Virus record (IMG/VR): IMGVR_UViG_3300035698_001917
Span: 1 to 44,811 of that record
DNA from: a virus
Length of the DNA stretch: 44,811 nucleotides
Reading direction: 5' to 3' (one strand)
This document shows positions 20,490 through 29,417 of the stretch, in pieces. Both the position numbers and the translations under genes were made by a program. The notes beneath the pieces are model-generated. The model was not told the origin of the DNA. It did not search any database and worked only from the letters and a program-made list of their open reading frames with translations. Position 1 is the first letter of the stretch, and every line of letters begins with the position of its first letter.

Positions 20490-21494
20490 ATGGCTGTTCT
20501 CGGCACACTAAACCCCACGCTTTCGGATCTCGCGAAAGTAACCGACCCAGATGGCAGCATCGCTGACGTTGTGGAAATCCTCAACGAGACCAACGAAATC
20601 CTCGCGGATATGAGCTGGCTCGAAGGCAACCTGACAACTGGTAACCAGTCGTCTATCCGCTCTGGCCTGCCTGTGCCTACATGGCGCAAGCTGTACGGTG
20701 GCGTGCAACCCACCAAGTCGCGTGCTGTCCAAGTGACAGACACGTGTGGTAACCTTGAAGACTACGCCGAGGTCGACAAAGATCTCGTCGACATGGCAGG
20801 CAACCCTGCTGCGTTCCGTCTGCAAGAGGACCGCCCGCACATCGAGGGCATGAACCAAGAGATGGCCGACACGCTTTTCTACGGCGACGAAACAACCGCC
20901 CCCGAAGAGTTCACCGGTTTTGCTCCACGTTTCTCGTCTTTGGGCGCTGAAAATGGTGACAACATCATCGACGGAGAAGGCACCGGAGGCAGCAACGCCA
21001 GTGTATGGCTGATCTGCTGGTCGCCCATGACTTGCCACGGCATCGTGCCAAAAGGTTCCACGGCTGGCCTCAGCTCGCGTGACCTCGGTGAGGACACTCT
21101 CGAGGACGCATCGGGCGGCGCTAACACCGGCCGCATGCAGATCTACCGCACCCACTACAAGTGGAAAGCAGGTCTGACCGTTCGTGACTGGCGCTATGTT
21201 GTTCGCATCGCGAACATCGATCGCTCGCTGCTGACCAACGACATCTCGACTGGCGCTGATCTCAACGATCTTATGCACCGCGCCGTGACAGAGATCCCCA
21301 ATGCTGCGATGGGCCGCTGCGCATGGTACATGGACAAGACTGTCCTTGCCTTCCTGCGTCGCCAAACATCCAATGCTGTTGCCAACTCCACGTTGTCCAC
21401 AGATATGGTTGGCGGGACTATGCAGACAAGCTGGGGAGGGTATCCTATCCGTCGTTGTGACGCCCTGTCTATCAATGAAGCACGCGTAACTTAA
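20490..21494 (+). CDS. Major capsid protein (Bbp17/BPP-1 type)
   Basis: A 334-residue HK97-fold capsid subunit. The N-terminus (LSDLAKVTDPDGSIADVVEI, then NEILADMSWLEGN), PVPTWRKLYGG in the N-arm and VTDTCGNLEDYAEVD, and later ALRT-type A-domain text (GYPIRRCDAL), match the BPP-1-like capsid family. GGAGG lies nine bases before the ATG. With the cement protein downstream it forms the icosahedral shell. The terminator at 22.03 kb after the cement gene fits the high need for both products. Confidence 0.92.
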   Translation: MAVLGTLNPTLSDLAKVTDPDGSIADVVEILNETNEILADMSWLEGNLTTGNQSSIRSGLPVPTWRKLYGGVQPTKSRAVQVTDTCGNLEDYAEVDKDLVDMAGNPAAFRLQEDRPHIEGMNQEMADTLFYGDETTAPEEFTGFAPRFSSLGAENGDNIIDGEGTGGSNASVWLICWSPMTCHGIVPKGSTAGLSSRDLGEDTLEDASGGANTGRMQIYRTHYKWKAGLTVRDWRYVVRIANIDRSLLTNDISTGADLNDLMHRAVTEIPNAAMGRCAWYMDKTVLAFLRRQTSNAVANSTLSTDMVGGTMQTSWGGYPIRRCDALSINEARVT

Positions 21495-21538
21495 GGCCTA
21501 CGGGTCTTACGCGCATAGACAGACAGAAAGGTCTTACT

Positions 21539-22015
21539 ATGATCCTCGATAAACTAAACCAGTTTGCCAGCAACGTGTCCGTTGCGGCATCTGCAGGCAC
21601 TGCCCAAGTTGGCGATGTCATGGATCTGGGGCTCACGCCTCAAGATCTCGGTAACGGCAAGCCAATGTATTTGGTTATTGTTGGCGGCGACACTGCGATC
21701 ATCACCGGCGGCTCCGCCGGTACGATCCAGTTTGAGCTGGCATCAGACGCCCAACCAGCCATCGCTACCAACGGCACCGCGTCCACGCACCTTCAGACAG
21801 GTGCGTTCGCTACGGACGACGCTGCTCTGACTGCGATTAACGTTGGCACTAACGTGTTCATGGGCGCATTGCCTACGGGTGCGGGCGTGGCTTACGAGCG
21901 CTACCTCGGTGTGCTTGTAAAGACGGGCACTACCACCACGACTGCCGGTACGATCACCGCGTTCCTGACGTTTGATCCATCGGCGTGGAAAGCCTACGCA
22001 GACGGCGCAAGCTAA
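21539..22015 (+). CDS. Bbp16-like capsid cement protein
   Basis: A 158-residue beta-rich protein matching the Bbp16 pattern: MILDKLNQFASNVSV at the start, GDVMDLGLTPQDLGNGKPMY, then VAYERYLGVLVKTGTTTT and a hydrophobic end. In BPP-1 the equivalent protein sits as dimers on the outside of the T=7 shell and stabilises it. It directly follows the capsid gene and precedes the terminator. No truncation is seen. Confidence 0.88.
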   Translation: MILDKLNQFASNVSVAASAGTAQVGDVMDLGLTPQDLGNGKPMYLVIVGGDTAIITGGSAGTIQFELASDAQPAIATNGTASTHLQTGAFATDDAALTAINVGTNVFMGALPTGAGVAYERYLGVLVKTGTTTTTAGTITAFLTFDPSAWKAYADGAS

Positions 22016-22027
22016 ACCGACAAATTG

Positions 22028-22053
22028 AAGGGGCCGTGAGAGCGGCCCCTTTT
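22028..22053 (+). terminator. Rho-independent terminator after the capsid genes
   Basis: AAGGGGCCG (22028-22036), loop TGAGAG, and CGGCCCCTT (22043-22051), running into TTTT. The stem is perfect, GC-rich and 9 bp long, with a U-run. It is the clearest intrinsic terminator in the window. It ends or attenuates the transcript after the cement gene, so genes downstream are probably read at a lower level. Confidence 0.9.
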
Positions 22054-22087
22054 ACCAATTCATACAACGCCAGAAGGGAAGAGTTAC

Positions 22088-22282
22088 ATGGCCGTTACAG
22101 ATACCAAATTTAACCCGAGTGGAAGCGGTGACATCGCCGCTATCAAGACCGCAGCAAACGCGTTTGCTGCAGTTATTGAGGCCCATTCGCCCGCAGGTCG
22201 TCGCCAGTCTATCGCGCTGACCAATCTTGAAACCGCTTCGATGTATGCAGTGAAAGCTGCAGCCGTCGGAGACCAAGTGTAA
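22088..22282 (+). CDS. Acb2/Tad1 hairpin-like protein (candidate anti-defence sponge)
   Basis: A 64-residue protein with GGAAGAG before the ATG. After a short polar start it is two helices: KTAANAFAAVIEAHSP and GRRQSIALTNLETASMYAVK. The turn-plus-helix pattern P.GR..S.ALT.LE.A.M.A.KA is what I associate with the Acb2/Tad1 hairpin domain, small phage proteins that bind cyclic oligonucleotides or gcADPR and so blunt CBASS or Thoeris. Similar small genes lie near capsid genes in podoviruses. This is pattern memory, not a search; many members are untested, and a structural role is the main alternative. Confidence 0.6.
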   Translation: MAVTDTKFNPSGSGDIAAIKTAANAFAAVIEAHSPAGRRQSIALTNLETASMYAVKAAAVGDQV

Positions 22283-22293
22283 GGAAGAGACAC

Positions 22294-22743
22294 ATGGCTA
22301 TTCGAGTACGTTTTTCACGCGATGGGTGGTATCACCCCGCATTCGGCCGCCTCGGACGTGGTAAGGGCACAGACGTCATCTATCGTCTGCCAGACCAGTT
22401 CGCGGAAGAAGAGACAATCGTTGTTCCAGTGATGGACCACACCACCCGACCACCTCGGAAGGTGTCGGAGAAAACCATCACCCGCTATAAGTTCCTGCCC
22501 GAGAGCGCGCACATCATCACAGATGACGAGTTCTCCGATCTGGAAGAAGAGGCAGAGCGCGAGAACGAAGCTAAGCCCAAGGCCATCACACCCAAGACTG
22601 CCGAAGACGGCGCGCTTGCCGAAGTGACTGGTCGCGGGGCGCTCAAGAAGGTACAGTCTGCCAAGGACCGTACCGCCGGTAACCCTAAGCCGAAGCGGCC
22701 TGCACGTAAGATCGCCGCACCGCAGGGTGCACCAACAGAGTAG
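22294..22743 (+). CDS. Hypothetical head-tail region protein
   Basis: A 149-residue protein starting MAIRVRFSRDGWYHPAFG behind GGAAGAGACAC. The first 80 residues are folded (VIYRLPDQFAEEETIVVPV, TRYKFLPESAHIITDDEF). The rest is a charged, Lys/Ala/Pro-rich tail (KPKRPARKIAAPQG). It lies between the capsid genes and the tail-tube genes, so a minor structural or assembly function is likely. No family recognised. Confidence 0.65.
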   Translation: MAIRVRFSRDGWYHPAFGRLGRGKGTDVIYRLPDQFAEEETIVVPVMDHTTRPPRKVSEKTITRYKFLPESAHIITDDEFSDLEEEAERENEAKPKAITPKTAEDGALAEVTGRGALKKVQSAKDRTAGNPKPKRPARKIAAPQGAPTE

Positions 22744-22752
22744 AGGTAGACC

Positions 22753-23361
22753 ATGGCCGTCTCAGAAGTACAGATCGCAAAGCTCGCCCTCCAGCACTTG
22801 GGCGACCGTTACGACATTACCAGCCTCACCGAGGATGGCACCGAGGCGGAGCAGGTCAACCTTGTTTTCGCTAACCTACGAGACGCCTTGATCCGCGAGC
22901 ATCCTTGGAAGTTCGCGCTACGCTACTACACCCCCAGCGCACTCGCAGGCACGCCGCCTGCGCGCTGGGGTTACATGTATACTTACCCGTCGGACGCGCT
23001 GAAGGTGTGGCGTATCGTCAACCCAGCTGATCCGCACGGGGACACGCTGCCTCCGCTGAAGTGGAGCATCGCGCGCAACTCGAACGACACCAAGGTGCTG
23101 CTGACTGACGAGGCCGAACCCGAGTTTGAATACAGCAAGCAGGTCGTGGACAGCTCCGAGTTTGACGCCAACTTTGACATGGCGCTCAGCTACCGGATTG
23201 CCGAAGCCATCGCCATGCCGATCACCGGCGACCTCGGCATCAAGCAGAGCATGGGCCAAGAGGCCCGCATGTACGTCGGCGTCGCAAAGATGGAAGACGG
23301 CAACGAGGGCGTGAACCGCGAAATGTCGCACGACCCAGACTGGCTCAGAGCAAGGAATTAA
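22753..23361 (+). CDS. Tail tubular protein A (T7 gp11-like)
   Basis: A 202-residue protein with the typical features of podovirus gp11-like adaptors: EVQIAKLALQHLGDRYDI at the start, NLRDALIREHPWKFA, then WGYMYTYPSDALKVWRI and FEYSKQVVDSSEFD. These form the dodecameric ring under the portal. Gene order (A directly before B) agrees with T7-type phages. The stop lies two bases before the next ATG. Confidence 0.9.
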   Translation: MAVSEVQIAKLALQHLGDRYDITSLTEDGTEAEQVNLVFANLRDALIREHPWKFALRYYTPSALAGTPPARWGYMYTYPSDALKVWRIVNPADPHGDTLPPLKWSIARNSNDTKVLLTDEAEPEFEYSKQVVDSSEFDANFDMALSYRIAEAIAMPITGDLGIKQSMGQEARMYVGVAKMEDGNEGVNREMSHDPDWLRARN

Positions 23362-23363
23362 CA

Positions 23364-26177
23364 ATGGCTAAGATTATCCAGCCGAGTATGGCAGGCGGCG
23401 AAGTATCTGCGCCTGTCGCGGCACGTGTGGATCTTGGCAAGCGCGCTGTCGCTGTCGAGGTGGCTGAGAATTTCGTGGCCACCTTTACAGGTGCCATGGC
23501 ATCCCGCGCAGGCACCAAATTTGTGGCGCAGTGCAAGGCTGAGGCAGGCCCGTACCGCATTGTAGAATTTGAATTTAACGACGACCAGACGTTCGTCATC
23601 GAGATGGGCGACGCCTACCTGCGCTTCCATACTTTAGGGGCACAGATCTTGGACAGCGACGCTGTCAAGACGATCACCGGCGTTACCGCGGCGGATCCCG
23701 CTGTCGTAACCAGCAGCGGGCACGGCCTGTCCAATGGCGACGAGGTTTACATCGCCGGTGTAGATGGCATGGCCCAGCTGAATGGGCGTAATTTTCTTGT
23801 GTCCAGCGTAACGACTAACACGTTCGCGCTGCAAACAGTGGGCGGCGCAGACATCGACGCCAGCGCGTACACCGCTTACACCAGCGGGGGCACTGCCACA
23901 CCGCCCTACGAGCTGGCTGCGCCGTGGGCGGGCTCCGACCTGTTCAAGGTAAGCTACGCGCAGTCGGGCGACATCATGACCATGACGCACGCGGACTACC
24001 CCCCGCAGGAGCTGATCCGTATCGACAACGACAGCTGGACGCTGCGCGACGTCATACTGGAGCCTGCCCAAGCGGCACCCTCGTCTGTCTCTGCAGGCCA
24101 CAACACGTCATCGAGTACGGTCAACCCGCGCACATACGCCGTGACTGCAGTCAACGTGGACGACGGCGAAGAGAGCCTTCGCGGTACTGCTTCAGGTTCA
24201 CCCGTGACGAACATATCGCGGACTGACCCCGCTGTCGTAACCACATTCGGCAACCACAATCTGGAGACGGGGGACGACATCGCAATCAGCCTTGTTGTCG
24301 GTATGACCGAGATGAACGGTCGCCGGTTTGACGTTGTGCGTATTAGCGACACGCGGTTCAGCCTGCGCACGTTTGACGGCCGCAATGTCGACAGTACCGG
24401 CTTGTCGGCTTACATCAGTGGCGGCACCGTAAACATACTGTACTTCAAGGTAGCCAACAGCGCCGCTGCTGAGTGGGACAACAGCGTCACGTGGCAGTCA
24501 GTACCCAACGCGCAGTACTACAACGTGTACGCAACGACATCGACCGGCCTGTTCGGCTTCGTAGGCACCAGCACCAAGGCAACTTTTGAAGACGTCAACA
24601 TCGCACCCGATTATACACGCACGCCACCGCTGACATACAACCCGTTCGACACGTTCGCAGGGCAGTCGGGGGTAGCCCCACAGGCCACTGGATTTTTTCA
24701 GCAACGGCGCTACTTCGCTAATAGCAACACGTTGCCGAACCGGTTTTGGGCCAGCCAGATTGGCCACCTCAGCAACTTCTCCAAGTCGATCCCCGCGCTG
24801 GCCGACGACAGTATCTCTGCTACGATTGCTGCGCGCCGTATCAACGAGATCAAACACATCGTCCCCCTTAGCGACCTGATCCTACTGACGTCGGGTGGTG
24901 AGTACCGCGTGACTGGTGGGCAGGATGGGGCCATCCGCCCCGATGCGCTCAACGTGGCACCGCAATCCTACTACGGATCCACCGACGTGCGCCCTATCGT
25001 TGCGGGCGACGTGGGCCTGTTCGTCAGTGTGGGTGAGTTCGTCCGCGATCTCAGCTTCCAAGTCGAGCGCGGCAAGTTTGTAGGCAGGGACATAACCGTT
25101 CTTGCGCGGCACCTGTTCGACTTTACGACAATCGTGGATTGGGACTACGCGCCCTCTCCTTACAACATCGGCTTCACTGTCATGGCAGACGGCAGCGGAT
25201 GCTATCTAACCTACCAGCCCGATCAGGACGTATACGCGTGGTGCCGCACCTCCACACAGGGCAAGTACAAGTCGACTTGCGTTGTTCGCGAGGGCTCGGT
25301 CGACGTGATTTACGTGGCTGTAGAGCGTACGCTGAACGGGGCCACGGGCACCTACATTGAGCGTACCGACGACCGCAAGTTCGAGGTACTGAGCGATGCG
25401 TTCTGCGTAGACAACGGCCTGACCCTCGACGTGCCACTGGCCGTTACTGGTGCAACCGCGACAAACCCCGTCGTCATCACAGCGGTGGGCCATGGGCTCA
25501 GCAACGGTAACACTGTCGACCTGTCTGACATCCTTGAGAAAACAACGAGCACAAACACCGGCGAGCAAGCCAGTACAAACTACAACGGCACCGGATTTAC
25601 GGTTGCTGGAGCTACGGCCGACACCTTCGAACTGACGATCGAGGGCGAGGACGTCGACGGATCCGCGTATGCTGCTTACTCTTCCGGTGGCGCTGCGCGG
25701 AGGGCGGTCACCACGGTCTCTGGCCTATGGCATTTAGAGGGCGCAACCGTGGTGGCTGCCGCAAACGGCTATGCGGAGAGCGGCCTTGTGGTAACCAATG
25801 GGACCATCACACTGGGCGCACCTGCATCGCGCATACACATCGGGCTGGGCTACTTCTGCAGGCTGGTCACGCTACCGCTGACGCAATACGCTGACGGGCG
25901 CACCACCGATGGCCTCGCAAAGAACATCAGCAGGCTTACCGTGCAGGTCGACCGGACCATGGGCATGTGGTTTGGGCCATCTACCGACCTGATGCGTGAG
26001 GCTAAGTTCGGCCTGCCCGCGCTGTACGGCCAGCCCCTGCTCGCTGTGACCCAAGATATTGACGTGACTATGAAGGCCAACTGGGGTAAACGGAAGCAAG
26101 TAGTGCTGGAGCAGCGAGAGCCGCTGCCCCTGACAGTTTTAGCCTTGATCCCAGACGCCACCCTTGGAGGGAACTAA
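23364..26177 (+). CDS. Tail tubular protein B (T7 gp12-like) with three FCCH-like inserts
   Basis: A 937-residue tail nozzle protein. The start (MAKIIQPSMAGGEVSAPVAA) and NFVATFTGAMASRAGTKFV are characteristic of gp12-like proteins. Three copies of a beta-rich insert are visible: about residues 105-180 (DPAVVTSSGHGLSNGDEVYI), 280-355 (DPAVVTTFGNHNLETGDDI) and 692-779 (NPVVITAVGHGLSNGNTV). Each ends in D.SAYTAYTSGGT-like text. They resemble the E1_FCCH-type module seen in phage virion proteins. The length exceeds T7 gp12 (about 800 residues) largely because of them. The inserts may decorate the nozzle or contact the host surface. Confidence 0.9.
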   Translation: MAKIIQPSMAGGEVSAPVAARVDLGKRAVAVEVAENFVATFTGAMASRAGTKFVAQCKAEAGPYRIVEFEFNDDQTFVIEMGDAYLRFHTLGAQILDSDAVKTITGVTAADPAVVTSSGHGLSNGDEVYIAGVDGMAQLNGRNFLVSSVTTNTFALQTVGGADIDASAYTAYTSGGTATPPYELAAPWAGSDLFKVSYAQSGDIMTMTHADYPPQELIRIDNDSWTLRDVILEPAQAAPSSVSAGHNTSSSTVNPRTYAVTAVNVDDGEESLRGTASGSPVTNISRTDPAVVTTFGNHNLETGDDIAISLVVGMTEMNGRRFDVVRISDTRFSLRTFDGRNVDSTGLSAYISGGTVNILYFKVANSAAAEWDNSVTWQSVPNAQYYNVYATTSTGLFGFVGTSTKATFEDVNIAPDYTRTPPLTYNPFDTFAGQSGVAPQATGFFQQRRYFANSNTLPNRFWASQIGHLSNFSKSIPALADDSISATIAARRINEIKHIVPLSDLILLTSGGEYRVTGGQDGAIRPDALNVAPQSYYGSTDVRPIVAGDVGLFVSVGEFVRDLSFQVERGKFVGRDITVLARHLFDFTTIVDWDYAPSPYNIGFTVMADGSGCYLTYQPDQDVYAWCRTSTQGKYKSTCVVREGSVDVIYVAVERTLNGATGTYIERTDDRKFEVLSDAFCVDNGLTLDVPLAVTGATATNPVVITAVGHGLSNGNTVDLSDILEKTTSTNTGEQASTNYNGTGFTVAGATADTFELTIEGEDVDGSAYAAYSSGGAARRAVTTVSGLWHLEGATVVAAANGYAESGLVVTNGTITLGAPASRIHIGLGYFCRLVTLPLTQYADGRTTDGLAKNISRLTVQVDRTMGMWFGPSTDLMREAKFGLPALYGQPLLAVTQDIDVTMKANWGKRKQVVLEQREPLPLTVLALIPDATLGGN

Positions 26178-26626
26178 TGCAGTCGCTCGCGCAGTTCACA
26201 AACAGCGGCCGTCCGCTCGAGGACGTCGAGGGCGATATGCTGGGTTACCCCCAAGTTGACTGCCCGATCACGCACCGCTTTGGGCCTAACATATACATTC
26301 GCGAGGTAGTGATCCCTGCAGGCACGCTTGTTATGGGGCACAGCCACAAGACAGAACACATGAACGTGATACTGGCAGGGCGTATCGCCGTGGTCATAGA
26401 CGGGGACACCACCGTCATGGAGGGCCCCGCGAGCTTTACGGCACCTGCCGGAAGAAAAGTTCTATACGCCATCGATGAGGTGATTATGCAAAACATACAC
26501 GTGACAGCCGAGACCGACGTTTACGCGTTAGAGGACCAGCTTGTGGACAAGAGCGATGCGTGGAAGGCTAACGAGATTGCCAGCAGCACAGCCTCACTGC
26601 TCGCAGCAGTAGAGGGGACCGCATAG
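26177..26626 (+). CDS. Cupin-like small protein in the tail region
   Basis: A 149-residue protein with a cupin-type core: IREVVIPAGTLVMGHSHKTE, then HMNVILAGRIAVVIDGDTTV, GPASFTAPAGRKVLYAI and NIHVTAETDVYALED. GH.H...E...H supplies a possible metal site. It overlaps the tail tube B gene by one base. Phages of this type often carry such a gene between gp12-like and internal virion genes. It may be a virion part or an enzyme; the sequence does not decide. Confidence 0.7.
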   Translation: MQSLAQFTNSGRPLEDVEGDMLGYPQVDCPITHRFGPNIYIREVVIPAGTLVMGHSHKTEHMNVILAGRIAVVIDGDTTVMEGPASFTAPAGRKVLYAIDEVIMQNIHVTAETDVYALEDQLVDKSDAWKANEIASSTASLLAAVEGTA

Positions 26627-26627
26627 C

Positions 26628-27125
26628 ATGGCTTTTATCGCAACCGCCCTCGCCGTCGCCAGTGTGGGCTTCAGCGCATACGGCGCGGCACAGGCTTCTA
26701 AAGGTCGTAAGCGGCAGGCTGCCTCGCAGAAACAGCAGTCGCTGTTCAACGCTGAGGTAGCTGCGGAAAACAGTGCCGACGTTGCTAAGCGCGGTATAAC
26801 CGCGATCAGGGACCAGCGTATGATGACGCTGCGCAACCTGTCCGAGGTGCGCACCGCAGGTGCAGCCAGCGGCGTTGTTGTCGATCAAGAAGGTACGTCG
26901 CTGCAAGACAGCGTGATTGCCATGGCACGCGCGGGCGCGATCGACGTCGTGCGTTTGCGCGAGAACATCGACCGCGAGATGCGCCGAGCCGAAGTGCAGG
27001 GTGCACAGTTTACCGCGCAGGCTGACCAGTTTGAAATAGCGCGCTCGAGCGAAAACCCGTTTAGGGCGGCCGCCGTTGCAGGCACAAACGCGGCGGTTGG
27101 CAACTCAGATATTTTGTTTGGATAA
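26628..27125 (+). CDS. Internal virion protein (T7 gp14-like)
   Basis: A 165-residue protein. An N-terminal hydrophobic, Ala-rich segment (FIATALAVASVGFSAYGAA) is followed by a long helical, charged region (KRGITAIRDQRMMTLRNL, then RLRENIDREMRRAEVQGAQ). This matches the small ejection proteins of podoviruses, which leave the capsid first and form a pore in the outer membrane. It directly precedes two larger ejection proteins, giving the T7-like order of three. No sign of damage. Confidence 0.82.
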   Translation: MAFIATALAVASVGFSAYGAAQASKGRKRQAASQKQQSLFNAEVAAENSADVAKRGITAIRDQRMMTLRNLSEVRTAGAASGVVVDQEGTSLQDSVIAMARAGAIDVVRLRENIDREMRRAEVQGAQFTAQADQFEIARSSENPFRAAAVAGTNAAVGNSDILFG

Positions 27126-27131
27126 TAAACC

Positions 27132-29417
27132 ATGGTGACAATACCCTCCCCCGTACAGCAGGGCCAGCAGACCGGTAGCGTAACCTTAGACGCCAAGGCT
27201 GTGCCGTTTACCAACGTGCAGTTTGCCAACCCCAACCAAGCAGCGGCCGCTGACATGTCCGCCTTTGGCCAAACGATGGGCGCACTCGCAGGGCAGATCG
27301 CTCAGAAGCGAGACCGCGTGAACCTGCGTGCAGCTGAGGCTGAGTGGTTCGCGTTTGAACAAGAAGTCAACGACCCGCGGAGCGGTCTGTACACTGCGCG
27401 CGGTATGGACGCGAGCGGGTCGACCGACCGCATCACAGAAATGACAACTGCTAAGGCGGCTGAGATCCAAGCGCGCTACGAGGGTAGGTTCATCACCGGC
27501 TCCAGCCGAGAGTCACTGGAGACGTTGTTTACAGGCCGCTCGCAAGAGCTGTGGGGCAGCGCCGCCCGTTTCGAGATGGCGCAGCTGGACGCCGCAGAGC
27601 AGGCCCAACTCAACTCGTCCATTGAGACCGCAGCCGACCGCGCGTCCACCTTTTGGAACGACGACGTCGAATACGAAAACGCCATCAGTCAGGCGTCAGG
27701 TGCAGCGATGAGCATGGCAGAGGGCAAGCCGGACGAGGCGCTTGATGCTGACGTGCAGGCGAGCACATCGACAGTCGTGTTAGCCCGCGCGGAGCGGCTG
27801 TTGCAGAACGCGCCCAACATGGTTGGCGAGTTTATCCAGCGCGAGATCGACGCAGGCCGCATGGACCAGACAACAGCCGACGGCTGGATGGCAGCTAATG
27901 AGAGCAACATCGTTGCAGGGCAAGCCTCGATGCTTGTCGACGGATCCGAGGCCGCCAGCGCATCACCGTTCCCGCAGAGCGATCCTGTGCAAGGTTCATC
28001 GGTAGAGATGTTCTTGTCCGCCATAATCGGTAGCGAGAGTAGCGGTCGGCCCGACGCGACCGTGACCATAGACGACGGCCGCATCTTCTCCGGTCTCGGC
28101 GGCGTAGGCGAGGCTCGCTTCCAAGACATGAAGAACGCGGGGAAGGTGCCCGCCGGTATGACCCTGCTGCAGTTTTCCACTGCCGAAAACGCAGACCTGC
28201 AGCGCGACGCCTTGCGCTGGCATATCGGAGACATCGACCGCGCGATTGATGCAGGCGGTTACCTAAGCCGCGGGATGAGCCGTGATGGTTTGCGCGCTGT
28301 CGCGCATCTCGGAGGCATAGGAGGCATGCGCTCGTTCGCCAACAGCGGCGGGCGGTACAACCCGAATGACAGCTATGTGAAGCCTGACGGCGTGCGCACC
28401 AAGGGTACGTCTCTGCAGAACTATTACGACAAGTTCTCAGGATCGAGCACCGGTGGGATGACGGCCGACCAGCGTATTGCAGCAGAGACCAATCCCGCTG
28501 TGCGGGATGCCGCGTTTCGCCAGCTGGACCAGCGCCGCGCGCGGCAGCACACAGCCGACGAGCGGCTGTCTGGGCAGGTCACCACTGCAATCATCACTGA
28601 TTACGAGCAGGCCGCACGCGACGGTACTGACTTTGACCTTACCGCAGCGCTCGCGCAGACTGGCGTTGTAGAGGCGCTCGGCGCGCGCATTGAAACCGTA
28701 CGCGAGTATGTCCGCCGCCAAGAGACGGGTGAGGATGTCAAGACATCGACAACAACGGTGCAGGCGATCGAGGAGCTTATATACAGCAACCCCGAGGATT
28801 TTCGTAACCGCGACCTGATCGCATATTATGGCGACGAGCTGAGCAACTCCGACATGAAGTCGTATCTGCGGGAGCAGACGAGCGCGCGCATCGACGCCGC
28901 AAAACCGCCCGACGAGATTGATCAGTGGACGCGCTCGGCTACAAGCACGCTGGTGACCGACATCGCGACGTCGCTTGGTGTGACTACGCCGCTTGCGCAG
29001 AGCCGTCTGCTGAACCAAGCGATGGTAGCGACGCGCTTGTACTCCGACAAGAACGGCGGTGCGCGTATGTCTGACGGCCAGTTGGCCACCGCAGTGCGCC
29101 AGAGCGTGACGGCCACAGTGGCCACGTTTAACCCAAAGGGCGGATCGTACGGTAACCGCCAGACCAGCGGTAAGGACTTCCAAAGCACGCTCGTACGCGC
29201 GAACACACAGGGCGCGGAACGCTTCCTTGCTGGCGAGGTTGATCTGGAGCTGACGTATCCCACACCTGACGGCCCAGTTAATCACAAGGTGACGCAAGCG
29301 GAGTTTGCGTCTGCGTACCGTTATCTGTACGCTCTGAACAGTGGGGCACCGCTCGCCAGCGAAGTAATCATGGCGCTGCAGCTGTACCCACCGGACACTG
29401 TTGAAGGACTTAACTAA
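27132..29417 (+). CDS. Internal virion protein with transglycosylase-like domain
   Basis: A 761-residue protein. Residues about 285-430 look like a lysozyme-fold transglycosylase: FLSAIIGSESSGRPDA (candidate catalytic E302), FQDMKNAGKVPAGMTL, RAVAHLGGIGGMRSFANSGG, and KGTSLQNYYDKFSG. The rest is helical. Such proteins are ejected with the DNA and cut peptidoglycan locally to let the genome through the cell wall. It stands where T7 has gp15/gp16. Its stop overlaps the next start by one base. Confidence 0.8.
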   Translation: MVTIPSPVQQGQQTGSVTLDAKAVPFTNVQFANPNQAAAADMSAFGQTMGALAGQIAQKRDRVNLRAAEAEWFAFEQEVNDPRSGLYTARGMDASGSTDRITEMTTAKAAEIQARYEGRFITGSSRESLETLFTGRSQELWGSAARFEMAQLDAAEQAQLNSSIETAADRASTFWNDDVEYENAISQASGAAMSMAEGKPDEALDADVQASTSTVVLARAERLLQNAPNMVGEFIQREIDAGRMDQTTADGWMAANESNIVAGQASMLVDGSEAASASPFPQSDPVQGSSVEMFLSAIIGSESSGRPDATVTIDDGRIFSGLGGVGEARFQDMKNAGKVPAGMTLLQFSTAENADLQRDALRWHIGDIDRAIDAGGYLSRGMSRDGLRAVAHLGGIGGMRSFANSGGRYNPNDSYVKPDGVRTKGTSLQNYYDKFSGSSTGGMTADQRIAAETNPAVRDAAFRQLDQRRARQHTADERLSGQVTTAIITDYEQAARDGTDFDLTAALAQTGVVEALGARIETVREYVRRQETGEDVKTSTTTVQAIEELIYSNPEDFRNRDLIAYYGDELSNSDMKSYLREQTSARIDAAKPPDEIDQWTRSATSTLVTDIATSLGVTTPLAQSRLLNQAMVATRLYSDKNGGARMSDGQLATAVRQSVTATVATFNPKGGSYGNRQTSGKDFQSTLVRANTQGAERFLAGEVDLELTYPTPDGPVNHKVTQAEFASAYRYLYALNSGAPLASEVIMALQLYPPDTVEGLN

